Below are positions 18,026 to 25,964 of a stretch of 64,000 nt of DNA, piece after piece. The translations under genes were made by a program, and so were the position numbers. The stretch is from Advenella sp. S44 (GTDB lineage: Bacteria; Pseudomonadota; Gammaproteobacteria; Burkholderiales; Burkholderiaceae_B): the NCBI RefSeq assembly GCF_002810445.1, contig NZ_NEXS01000011.1:124001-188000 (forward strand), written 5' to 3'. Below the pieces are notes generated by a model that made no database searches, had not been told where the DNA came from, and was given only the letters and a program-made list of their open reading frames with translations. Each line of letters opens with the position of its first letter. Positions within the stretch are counted from its first letter, which is position 1.

Positions 18026-19027
18026 TCAATCGGCCATCACCTGTGCGATTGCGGTGTAATGCGCGAGCCTCATGGCTGGGTCAGGCAATACATCTTGCAG
18101 CATGATCTCGTCGCAGCCAACGGCTTGCGCCATCATGAGCAACCGATCACGCAAATGCTCCAAGGGGCAGATCGTATACATCGGCCATTGGGCCGTTTCT
18201 GCAGGCCAGACGCCGCCGGCCAGCGCTACCGCTTCATCCACTGTAGGCAAGCGGTCGGGCATGGTTTCCAGTCGACGACGCTGATCAAAACACCAGCGCA
18301 TGGGCATGGCCAGCCGTTCGGCCTCATCCTGGTCAACACCCGTACTCAGCCTGATCGCCAGAAAAATTTGTGGCGATCGTGGCAAGCCCAGGCGATCAGA
18401 CGCCCGAAAGGCGCGGCGATAACTGGCTGCAGACTCAACTGCGAATTCCGGTTTATGAAAGGCCGAGAGCGCAAGCGGCAAACCCAGCGCCCCCGCGCGC
18501 GCCGCCGAGTTTGGACTAACGGCCATGATCCAGGGCAGAACAGGTGCGACATCGGGCATAACCTTAAGACTCGCAAAAGCGTGATCTGCCGGCAAATCGG
18601 CAAAAAGATGGCCCAGCAGTTCGTGGATCTTGTCACCCTGATCGTGCAACAGCGGACGACTGCGATCCGGTTGCAGCGCCAGGTCGGGCAAGGGTCCCGA
18701 CACCGACTGGCCCATACCCAGATCGAAGCGCCCCGGATACAGCGCAGCAAGGGTCTGGGCGCTTTCTGCGATTTTATAAGGGCTGTAATTGTTCAGCAGC
18801 ACACCCCCAATACCTATCCGGATACGAGAAGTTGCTGCCGCCAGGGCCGGCGCCAGCACCATCGGGTCAACGCAAGCCTCGTATGGGACAGCATGATGCT
18901 CGACGATCCAATGTCGTGCAAATCCCAGCGCATCAAGATGACGCGAGAGCGCGATCGTATCGGCAACCGCGGTTGCGCTGTCGCGCCCAGTGCCGATCTG
19001 GAGCTGGTCAAGCAGCGAAAGTTTCAT
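18026..19027 (-). CDS. Luciferase-like flavin-dependent monooxygenase
   Basis: 333 residues of the bacterial luciferase-like (LLM) class. Typical parts are LSLLDQLQIG at the start, RHWIVEHHAVPY near residue 40, RIRIGIGGVLLNNYSPYKIAE and RFDLGMGQSVSG. These TIM-barrel enzymes use reduced FMN to oxygenate substrates; SsuD-type members desulfonate alkanesulfonates. It is the last gene of an Ssu-like importer operon, 51 bases after the binding-protein gene, which suggests a sulfonate or related substrate. Sequence style is closer to the generic YhbW/MsnO-like group than to SsuD itself. Confidence 0.85.
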   Translation of the reverse strand: MKLSLLDQLQIGTGRDSATAVADTIALSRHLDALGFARHWIVEHHAVPYEACVDPMVLAPALAAATSRIRIGIGGVLLNNYSPYKIAESAQTLAALYPGRFDLGMGQSVSGPLPDLALQPDRSRPLLHDQGDKIHELLGHLFADLPADHAFASLKVMPDVAPVLPWIMAVSPNSAARAGALGLPLALSAFHKPEFAVESAASYRRAFRASDRLGLPRSPQIFLAIRLSTGVDQDEAERLAMPMRWCFDQRRRLETMPDRLPTVDEAVALAGGVWPAETAQWPMYTICPLEHLRDRLLMMAQAVGCDEIMLQDVLPDPAMRLAHYTAIAQVMAD

Positions 19028-19078
19028 ATTTTTACCCGCAAGCGGGGCGGATAGCGGCTGCCACCCGCCTCATTTTTA

Positions 19079-20041
19079 TTATTTGATGTCAAAAGCTGAT
19101 GGCAGAATCAAATCCTTGCGAATATCAATCTTGCTGGATGCTTCCAGCATACCTGCAGAAATCATGAATGCCTGGTCGGCGTCAAGATTGGCAACATCTG
19201 CGTCAGTCATTTTGGGATCAAAATCATAAAGCGCATATTGCTTGCGCGCTTCGTCAAGGCTGATGTCCTGATCTTCGGCGGCGATGGCCAATGCGTCGTC
19301 CGGGTGTTCGCGCATAAAATCAAGCGCCTTCAGGTGAGCCTGGAAATAGGCCTTGAGCAATTGAGGATTGGCCTTGGCAAAAGCGCGACTGGTGCCGATG
19401 ACCGTTGTGGGTGCGATCAGTCCTTCACCGTTGACAATGATATGACCACCCGCGGCCTCAACCTGCGTGGCATTGGCGCCCGCCAGCGTCACTGCATCAA
19501 CACGACCAGCCAGCAAAGCTGCACGTGCGGTTGGCAGATCCATATTGATATATTCAATATCATCCAAAGTCAATTTTTCGGCCGCCAGTGCGGCCACCAG
19601 TAGTTGATTGAGCACCGTTCCCTTGGGCCCGGCCACCTTTTTACCCTTAAGTGACTTGATATCGGTCGGGCCATTGGCCGCTGCCATGACGAAGTATGCT
19701 TTGGGCGCGCGGGCATAAGCGCCCATGATCACAACATCCGCGCCATTGGCGTTGGCCAGGATCGCAGAGGTTCCCCCCAGTACCGAGGCGATCTGCAGCT
19801 CGCCGGCGGCAAGCGCCTGGGTCTGCGCCGCACCAGAGGTAATCTCCGGATGGCTCAGTTTCACGCCATGGGCAGCAAAGGCCTCGTCCAGATAGCCCTT
19901 TTCGCGCATGACAATTGAGGGAACGTTAAAAGGCGCCGTCACGTAGGAGACTGCGGCTTTTGTCGTTTCTGCAAAGCTGACGCCAGAGGCTAGCAAGCTC
20001 GCGGCCAGTGCCGTAGCCAGCACAAAAATGCGTTTATTCAT
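19079..20041 (-). CDS. ABC importer periplasmic binding protein (SsuA/TauA-like)
   Basis: 320 residues with a signal peptide (about 1-24, ending GVSFAETTKA) and an NMT1/SsuA-like domain: FNVPSIVMREKGYLDEAF, GAAQTQALAAGELQIASVLG and GKKVAGPKGTVLNQLLVAAL. This family binds sulfonates, taurine or thiamine precursors. It stands with a permease and an ATPase of the same type and with an LLM monooxygenase, giving an importer-plus-oxygenase operon. The ligand cannot be read from the sequence. Confidence 0.9.
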   Translation of the reverse strand: MNKRIFVLATALAASLLASGVSFAETTKAAVSYVTAPFNVPSIVMREKGYLDEAFAAHGVKLSHPEITSGAAQTQALAAGELQIASVLGGTSAILANANGADVVIMGAYARAPKAYFVMAAANGPTDIKSLKGKKVAGPKGTVLNQLLVAALAAEKLTLDDIEYINMDLPTARAALLAGRVDAVTLAGANATQVEAAGGHIIVNGEGLIAPTTVIGTSRAFAKANPQLLKAYFQAHLKALDFMREHPDDALAIAAEDQDISLDEARKQYALYDFDPKMTDADVANLDADQAFMISAGMLEASSKIDIRKDLILPSAFDIK

Positions 20042-20050
20042 AAGAATTCC

Positions 20051-20779
20051 TTAAGAGTTTGAATTGGGACAGGCGAACAGCCGGTCAAGCAGATGTTGGC
20101 GGGCCGTATTGATCGCGGGCTCAGCCCCGGTGCGCGGGTAGGCGGCATCCAGATCCAGGCGCAGGGTAAAGCGGCCCTGATCAATCACAAGAATGGTCTG
20201 GCCCAGACGAACGGCTTCCTCCAGATCATGCGTAACGAACACAATGGTTTGCCCCAGTTCGCGCCAGATCCTGATCAGGTCATCCTGCATCTGCTTGCGC
20301 GTAAATGCGTCGAGCGCACCAAAAGGCTCGTCCATCAGCAAAAGCGCAGGTTGCACCACCAACGCACGGGCAATGGCCACGCGCTGCGCCATCCCGCCCG
20401 ACAACTGGTTCGGCCAGGCATCACGAACATCATGAAGACCGACCATTTTCAATGCCCGGTCGACCCGCAAGTCTATTTCGGGACGGGCCAGCTTTGATTG
20501 CAGGAGAAAACCGGCGTTTTGCGCCACCGTGAGCCAGGGCATCAGCCGCGGTTCCTGAAAGACCACACCCACCGATTCGCCGGTATGTTCGAATTGACCA
20601 GCATTGGGCGTTTCCAACCCGGCCATCAGACGCAACAGCGTTGACTTGCCGCAGCCGGAGCGGCCCAGCAGAACGTAAAATCCGCCCTTATCCAGTTTCA
20701 GATCAATGCCCTGCAACACTTCCCGCCGCGTGCCGTCGGGCAGGCAATAGCCATGACGAATATTACGCAGCTCAGGCAT
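20051..20779 (-). CDS. ABC importer ATP-binding protein (SsuB/TauB-like)
   Basis: 242 residues from the chosen start. Walker A is GRSGCGKSTLLRLMAG, the Q-loop lies in GVVFQEPRLMPWL, the signature is LSGGMAQRVAIARAL, Walker B is ALLLMDEPFGALD and the switch histidine is in VFVTHDLEEAV. It powers uptake with the permease encoded upstream, whose stop it overlaps by eight bases. A longer frame reaches 20869, but the start at 20779 gives the normal family length. Confidence 0.92.
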   Translation of the reverse strand: MPELRNIRHGYCLPDGTRREVLQGIDLKLDKGGFYVLLGRSGCGKSTLLRLMAGLETPNAGQFEHTGESVGVVFQEPRLMPWLTVAQNAGFLLQSKLARPEIDLRVDRALKMVGLHDVRDAWPNQLSGGMAQRVAIARALVVQPALLLMDEPFGALDAFTRKQMQDDLIRIWRELGQTIVFVTHDLEEAVRLGQTILVIDQGRFTLRLDLDAAYPRTGAEPAINTARQHLLDRLFACPNSNS

Positions 20780-21536
20780 GGGGCAGCTCCATTTCCTGGC
20801 GCAGCCAGGGGAAACGCCACCGCACCAATGCCTTGAGCCCACTGTCGGCCAACAGGCCGATGATGCCAATCACCAGAACGCCCACCAGCACGATATCGGT
20901 TCGTGCCAGGTCCTGGGCATCAAGAATCATATAGCCCAGACCAGCAGCTGAAGCAATTAGCTCTGCACCGACCAGTGCGCGCCACCCGTAGCCCAGGCCT
21001 ACGCGCAAACCAACAAACATCGCCGGCAACGCGGCCGGGATGGCAATTCGGCGCATCAACTGCATGCGGCTGAAACCGGCGGCGCGGCCGACTTCAAGCA
21101 GCTTGGGATCCACCTGCGCAAAGCCGCCGCGGAAACTGAGGAAGATGGGGAAAAAGCACGCCAGAATAATAATGCCGATTTTTTGTGTTTCGCCAATACC
21201 CAGCCAGAGCATTAAAAGCGGCATCAGCGCCAGGGGCGGAATCTGACGCACGAACTCCATTGGCGGATCCAGCAGGCGAGCCAGCGCCTTCCAGTTGATC
21301 ATCGCCAGGCTGATCACCAAAGCCAGCAATACGGCGATCGCATACCCCGCCCCCACCCGCCCCAGCGATACACCGATATGCTGAGCGAGCTTACCATTGG
21401 AAAGCAGCGTGATGAACGTGGACCAGACCCGTTGGGGGGAAGGTAGCAGAAACGCACTTACCAACCCGAGATTGGAGACGGCAAACCAGGCGATCAGAAC
21501 GGATATGAATACAAGAGAAGAATGGAAAAGACGCAT
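20772..21536 (-). CDS. ABC importer permease (SsuC/TauC-like)
   Basis: 254 residues from the ATG at 21536 with six or so membrane segments. The EAA loop is seen as VGRAAGFSRMQLMRRIAIPA, typical of the BPD transport superfamily. LLPSPQRVWSTF near the start and ALVGAELIASAAGLGYMI are common to SsuC and TauC. The frame extends to 21659, but the longer N-terminus is arginine/histidine-rich and unlike the family. It is the first gene of the operon. Confidence 0.9.
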   Translation of the reverse strand: MRLFHSSLVFISVLIAWFAVSNLGLVSAFLLPSPQRVWSTFITLLSNGKLAQHIGVSLGRVGAGYAIAVLLALVISLAMINWKALARLLDPPMEFVRQIPPLALMPLLMLWLGIGETQKIGIIILACFFPIFLSFRGGFAQVDPKLLEVGRAAGFSRMQLMRRIAIPAALPAMFVGLRVGLGYGWRALVGAELIASAAGLGYMILDAQDLARTDIVLVGVLVIGIIGLLADSGLKALVRWRFPWLRQEMELPHA

Positions 21537-21856
21537 TAGGTATTGTTTCGGCCACGCATTTACCTGCGAGTGGGCCACATGGTGACGGCCGATTTCATTC
21601 GCACGACGACGATGCAACGGCCGCATGCTTGGGCGCAAAAAAGCGAGCAGGCACGGCACATTCAGTAGCCTTGAAGTTTATCACAACGGCAGCCGGCATT
21701 GCATTTGTGATGCATATGGCAACCGTGGCCCGCCTTAGCAACTTGCGCAAACCCCGGCAGATATAAAGGAACATACCAAGGGAGCATACAAGTAACAAAA
21801 AGCCCTCCACACCGTAAAGGACTGCACCATTCCATTTGTGATGGCTCGCTGCCCGA
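21537..21856. other. Intergenic region upstream of the ssu-like operon
   Basis: This stretch holds no convincing gene. A minus-strand frame at 21595-21810 has no recognisable domain or ribosome site. The region should contain the promoter of the importer operon, but I could not identify it with confidence. Confidence 0.5.
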
Positions 21857-21903
21857 CAAGTGAAATATAGCTTCCGGCGCTACTGCAGTTCATATTTCAC
21901 TTG
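21857..21903. promoter_or_regulatory. Long-armed inverted repeat upstream of bug-gntR
   Basis: Arms CAAGTGAAATAT (21857-21868) and ATATTTCACTTG (21892-21903) are perfect inverted copies separated by 23 bases. A TACATGTA palindrome follows at 21916-21923. They precede a Bug gene and its coupled GntR gene, so both are candidate operators for that regulator. Structure is seen; function is inferred. Confidence 0.5.
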
Positions 21904-21971
21904 TATTGTTATCAGTACATGTATATGATTTAATACATTCTTTACATGCACATAATCAGAGGAGACTTTGC

Positions 21972-22937
21972 ATGCACCAATCCTATTTACGTGCTGGCCT
22001 GCTCGCCGTTATTCTTGCCTGCACCACCGGCCTTCCCACCTACGCAGCAGACAAACCGCCACTTAAACTAGTCGTAGGAGCCACACCAGGCGGCACCACC
22101 GACCGTGTGGCCCGGGGAATTGCCCAGCAGATGAGCGGCATACTTGGACAAACCGTCATTGTCGAGAACCGACCAGGCGCCGGCGGAAATATCGCCGCCG
22201 ATGCGGTTGCCCGTGCTCCCAAGGATGGCAATACACTTTTGATCAGCTTTACCAGTTTTACGGTCAATGCCACGCTTTACAAAAAGCTGCCATTCGACCC
22301 GGAAAAAGATTTCACACCCATCACCATGCTCGCCGAAGTGCCCAGCGTACTGGTTGCTCGTAAAAACTTCCCGGCGTCAGACATTTCATCGCTGATTGAA
22401 ATGGCCAGGAAAGAGCCGGGCAAGTATTCATTTGCGATTGGCGGCATGGGTTCATCCCTGCACATGGCGACGGCCAGCTTTGAGATGGGAGCAGACATCA
22501 AGGGTCTGAACGTCCCGTACAAAGGCACATCCCCCGCCATGCAGGATATCGTGGGCGAACAAGTGGACTTGATGTTTGCCAGTGCGGTCAACGTCATGCC
22601 GCTAGCCGGTGGAGAGCGCATCAAGATTCTCGGCGTGACCAGCCCCGAACCCATGAAGCAGTTTCCCTCTGCGCCGCCAATCGGAGACACCGTCAAAGGC
22701 TTCTCTTCCAAGGCATGGTTCGGCATGTTTGGTCCTGCCGGCATGTCCAAAGAACGCCTGGCGCAGTTGAACGACGCTGCAGTAAAAGGGGCGCAACACG
22801 AGAATTTTGTGAAAATGATTGAACCCGAAGGCGGTGTCGTGGTCACCAGCACGCCAGAGGAATTTGCGCGGTTTGTGTCCGAAGACATTAAACGCTACGC
22901 CGACGTCGTAAAATTCACCGGAGTAACTGCCGACTGA
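21972..22937 (+). CDS. Bug-family periplasmic substrate-binding protein
   Basis: 321 residues with a signal peptide (ends about GLPTYAADK) and the Bug/TctC signatures LKLVVGATPGGTTDRVARGI, VENRPGAGGNIAADAVARA and NVPYKGTSPAMQDIVGEQVD. The ATG at 21972 has AGAGGAGAC upstream; the open frame to 21906 lacks one. It ends eight bases before the GntR gene, so a regulator and a receptor are co-transcribed. No TctAB genes are near. The ligand is probably a small carboxylate, unknown in detail. Confidence 0.92.
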   Translation: MHQSYLRAGLLAVILACTTGLPTYAADKPPLKLVVGATPGGTTDRVARGIAQQMSGILGQTVIVENRPGAGGNIAADAVARAPKDGNTLLISFTSFTVNATLYKKLPFDPEKDFTPITMLAEVPSVLVARKNFPASDISSLIEMARKEPGKYSFAIGGMGSSLHMATASFEMGADIKGLNVPYKGTSPAMQDIVGEQVDLMFASAVNVMPLAGGERIKILGVTSPEPMKQFPSAPPIGDTVKGFSSKAWFGMFGPAGMSKERLAQLNDAAVKGAQHENFVKMIEPEGGVVVTSTPEEFARFVSEDIKRYADVVKFTGVTAD

Positions 22938-22945
22938 CTGCCCAT

Positions 22946-23716
22946 ATGATTGATAATCCCACGCCGCGCTACTACAAAATTTATCGTTTGCTCAAACAAG
23001 CGATCGAGAACGGTCAATATGACCATCAAGAGGCGATGCCGGGCGAAAACATACTGGCAGAAACATACCAGGTGTCGCGCCTGACCATTCGTCGGTCGCT
23101 GGACCTATTGCAAAGCGAAGGCCTGGTAGAGCGACGTCAGGGTTCAGGGACCTTTCCGATAGCCCGCAACGTCGCCACGCACCCCTTGTCTGCAGACATC
23201 AACAAGCTGGTAGATCATCTGAATAAAATGGGCACCGGCACCCAGGTGCGCCTGCTGAGTTTTGAATATGAGACAGCCGGCCAGATGGCTGCACACCAGC
23301 TGGAATTGCCGGCCAAAAGCAAAGTACAAAAGGCGATACGCGTTCGTTATCACGACGACAAGCCTTTTTCCTATCTGATCACCTACGTGCCCGAGGATAT
23401 TGGTCGGCGCTATACCAAAGACGATATGACGCAGCAGCCCTTGCAGGCGTTGTTGAAAGGATTAGGCATCAAGCTTGGTTCGGCAGAACAATCATTTACC
23501 GCAACGGCAGCAGACGTGCATCATGCTGATGCGCTGGATGTGGGTATCTCATCACCCCTGCTGTGCATCAAACGCTTAACCCGCGATACATTGGGACGCC
23601 CGGTCGAATATCTGATTGCTGTCTACAACCCGGAACGCTTCGAGTATCGCATGGCGCTATCGAATAAGCGCTCCAAAGGAATCGACGGCTGGATTGTGAA
23701 CGACACACATAGTTAG
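22946..23716 (+). CDS. GntR-family (HutC/UTRA) transcriptional regulator
   Basis: 256 residues. The winged helix (YYKIYRLLKQAIENGQY; VSRLTIRRSLDLLQSEGLV; RRQGSGTF) precedes a UTRA effector domain from about residue 90 (KVQKAIRVRYHDDKPFSYLI; PLLCIKRLTRDTLGRPVEY). HutC-type regulators bind a pathway metabolite. It lies directly behind the Bug gene and probably autoregulates this two-gene unit through the repeats upstream. Confidence 0.92.
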   Translation: MIDNPTPRYYKIYRLLKQAIENGQYDHQEAMPGENILAETYQVSRLTIRRSLDLLQSEGLVERRQGSGTFPIARNVATHPLSADINKLVDHLNKMGTGTQVRLLSFEYETAGQMAAHQLELPAKSKVQKAIRVRYHDDKPFSYLITYVPEDIGRRYTKDDMTQQPLQALLKGLGIKLGSAEQSFTATAADVHHADALDVGISSPLLCIKRLTRDTLGRPVEYLIAVYNPERFEYRMALSNKRSKGIDGWIVNDTHS

Positions 23717-24009
23717 GTTTGAAGCGCCCAAGTGCGTGCACAGATCGCACTCGCAGCAACCCCGGGGCCAATGCACAATACCAAGCCGATCTATCCCGAC
23801 AATGGCGAACCTCTTCTGTGCCGCTTCAATCCGAATATTGATACTTGTGAGAACGTAGCAGATAAACTACTATGCACGCATCGCATTGGCTTGTTCAAAG
23901 CTCGTAAAAAGCTGGATTAACTTGCATCAGATGTCGAAATAGCAATCACTGAATGACCAGGGCATGCGGTCTGTGCTGAATCAAAGAAAATATCGTAACC
24001 ACCGTACAG

Positions 24010-24522
24010 ATGACAACGCAAAACGAAAACGACCCCGACTTAGATAAATACGACTTTAGCGCGAATCTGGTTTTGCTTGCACAGATCGCGATGATCATTT
24101 CCGGCATCACGATCGGGATACTTATCTACACAATCAATCTGCCCGTCTACTATCTGTCTTTTATATTATTCTTTCAATTATTGGTTATCCCGTATTTCTT
24201 CAGCAACGCCAAACTTCTGAAACAGAAAAAGCAGCGCCGCCAGTCGATTATCACACAGGGCATCAGCAGTCATGCCGAAATTATCTCAACCAAAATGGTA
24301 GGCAGCGGCGGTGACATCGATAATTACTATACCTTCGAGCTGCGTCCGGAATCTTCAGAGATCAAAGTAACCGCGTTCGAAGCGATGACAAGTGAAACCT
24401 ATGCCCTGGTGTGCGGACAAGGAAAAATACCCATACGATATCTTCCCGAGGAACAAGTTGCTGTGATCCTTGTGGATCAAATCCCGTCAGAAAGCATCAA
24501 GCAGCTGGCGTCTCCACTTTGA
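24010..24522 (+). CDS. Small membrane protein of unknown function
   Basis: 170 residues not recognised as a family. Two adjacent membrane helices (about 22-42 and 45-66) are followed by a basic stretch (KLLKQKKQRRQ) and a soluble C-terminal domain of about 90 residues with alternating strands (IISTKMVGSG; IPIRYLPEEQVAVILV). No clear ribosome site precedes the ATG. It overlaps the 3' end of the convergent DUF4150 gene by 26 bases. It borders the type VI island and could be part of it, but nothing in the sequence proves this. The 293 bases upstream, after the GntR gene, hold nothing I can identify. Confidence 0.5.
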   Translation: MTTQNENDPDLDKYDFSANLVLLAQIAMIISGITIGILIYTINLPVYYLSFILFFQLLVIPYFFSNAKLLKQKKQRRQSIITQGISSHAEIISTKMVGSGGDIDNYYTFELRPESSEIKVTAFEAMTSETYALVCGQGKIPIRYLPEEQVAVILVDQIPSESIKQLASPL

Positions 24523-24895
24523 ACTGCACACTGGGGGCTGCATCAAATACAATCACGTTGCGGCGATTGCTTTTTTCGATCCCGGTAAATCGAACAGAGG
24601 GTTTGTTCTTGAGTTTATAGGTTTTAGAGTAGTTGGCCAGATGACTCGTTTTACTCATAAACACTTGTGAGGCAATACCTCCTGCCACGCCTGGTTGATC
24701 ACCAAAAGAAATCACCTTGGTTGTCCCTTTATTGTGCACGGGCGCACCGCAAAACAGGATTCGGAAGCATGGGTTTGGCGCAAGCAGATGCGTGCCGAAA
24801 TTCGGATACGGAAGGGGCGCCATGCCGGCAGGAGGCGTTTTGCAGCAATCAGGGAACCCCAGAAATCCGCCCCCCAGTGAAGTCGTGTTATACAT
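24497..24895 (-). CDS. DUF4150 PAAR-like type VI spike-tip protein
   Basis: 132 residues starting MYNTTSLGGGFLGFPDCC, with CKTPPAGMAPLPYPNFGT, the DUF4150 (PAAR-like) pattern, and a cysteine-rich beta core (CFRILFCGAPVHNKGTTKV). PAAR and PAAR-like proteins cap the VgrG trimer and dock effectors on the type VI secretion spike. AGGAG lies before the ATG at 24895. It is the last gene of a six-gene minus-strand run with DUF2169 and pentapeptide proteins, which often accompany DUF4150. Confidence 0.85.
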   Translation of the reverse strand: MYNTTSLGGGFLGFPDCCKTPPAGMAPLPYPNFGTHLLAPNPCFRILFCGAPVHNKGTTKVISFGDQPGVAGGIASQVFMSKTSHLANYSKTYKLKNKPSVRFTGIEKSNRRNVIVFDAAPSVQFKVETPAA

Positions 24896-24905
24896 GGTTA
24901 TTCTC

Positions 24906-25964
24906 CTAGAAAAAAGGGTTTTTATGCCGTACGCTATAAAGCTCGGCACGACGTAAAGGCATGTCGTTTGTGATAGTCACATTGCCGGAATGCTTTGGCG
25001 TACCCGTCGCACCATGCGTATGCATATACACCGAACTTGCACCTTTGAAATTCGTACCAGCTAAATTGGCATAGTCAAAATTGGAATAGGAAAGCTTGCA
25101 TTGCTCGAAACTGACATTTTCGCAATCTGACTTCTCAAAAACCGCATATTCCAGCTCCGAATGACGGAAATTGGCATTGCTGGCATTGGCCTCTGACCAA
25201 ATCGTCTTGTTCAATTTGGCATGGGTAGCCGATACGTGCTCCAGGCTGGCACCGGTGAAAATCGTCTCGTCACCTTCCAGGTTATCAAGTTTGGCGCGCA
25301 ATAAATTGCATTGGGCAAACATGGAACCGCTGACACGAGCACCGGTAAAATTCGAATCCTCCAAACGTGCTTCGGTAAACTGGCATGCCACAAACGTCTT
25401 GCCCGAAAAGTCTTTTTCACGCAAGTCGCAGCCGATAAACACCACCTGGCTGAACAACTCTCCCGCAAATTCAGTCTGTCGCAAATCGCTTTCCAGGAAC
25501 ACGACATTGTCCAGATCGGCTTGGCCAAACCGGCAATGGTCAAGGTTGGTTTCGTGAAAAATACATTTGACAATCTCTTTGCAATCGATGCGAGCCCCTT
25601 GCAATGGGGACGTTCGCACGATAGAAAGCGTTAGCTGGCAATTTTCCCAAACCGACTCATTCATCACGCTATCGTTGAACGTCGTATCAACAATCTGGCA
25701 ACTAACCAAGTGAACGCGCGACATCTCACAATTGGTAAAAATACAATCATTCAAATTAACAGACTCCATAATAGAACCCGTCAATTTGCATGCATCCAGT
25801 GTACAGTCCTGCAGATCACAATTGATAAATTGCGTCCTGGAAAAATCGACATGATCAAAAATCATTCCAGACATATCCAGGTCTTTGAATACCAAGCCGG
25901 AAAATACTTCGTTGGTGCATGGCTCTCCGCGCTCAAGGTACCCATTAAGCTTGACGTTATCCAT
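24906..25964 (-). CDS. Pentapeptide-repeat protein (type VI island)
   Basis: 352 residues made almost entirely of degenerate pentapeptide repeats, with hydrophobic or cysteine/phenylalanine centres every five residues (CDLQDCTLDACKLTGSIMES; ADLDNVVFLESDLRQTEFAG). Such repeats fold into a right-handed quadrilateral beta-helix. It overlaps the preceding DUF2169 fusion gene by eight bases and resembles that protein's C-terminal part, so the two probably arose by duplication. The tail (MHTHGATGTPKHSGNVTITN) is not repetitive. Role unknown: a scaffold, adaptor or effector are all possible. Confidence 0.85.
   Translation of the reverse strand: MDNVKLNGYLERGEPCTNEVFSGLVFKDLDMSGMIFDHVDFSRTQFINCDLQDCTLDACKLTGSIMESVNLNDCIFTNCEMSRVHLVSCQIVDTTFNDSVMNESVWENCQLTLSIVRTSPLQGARIDCKEIVKCIFHETNLDHCRFGQADLDNVVFLESDLRQTEFAGELFSQVVFIGCDLREKDFSGKTFVACQFTEARLEDSNFTGARVSGSMFAQCNLLRAKLDNLEGDETIFTGASLEHVSATHAKLNKTIWSEANASNANFRHSELEYAVFEKSDCENVSFEQCKLSYSNFDYANLAGTNFKGASSVYMHTHGATGTPKHSGNVTITNDMPLRRAELYSVRHKNPFF

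Noticed and set aside
18059-19054. 331-codon plus-strand frame
   Set aside because: Antisense of the luciferase-like monooxygenase; basic, low-complexity translation.
21595-21810. 71-codon minus-strand frame with a hydrophobic start
   Set aside because: Could be a tiny membrane protein, but it has no ribosome site and no similarity I recognise; it lies in the leader of the permease gene.
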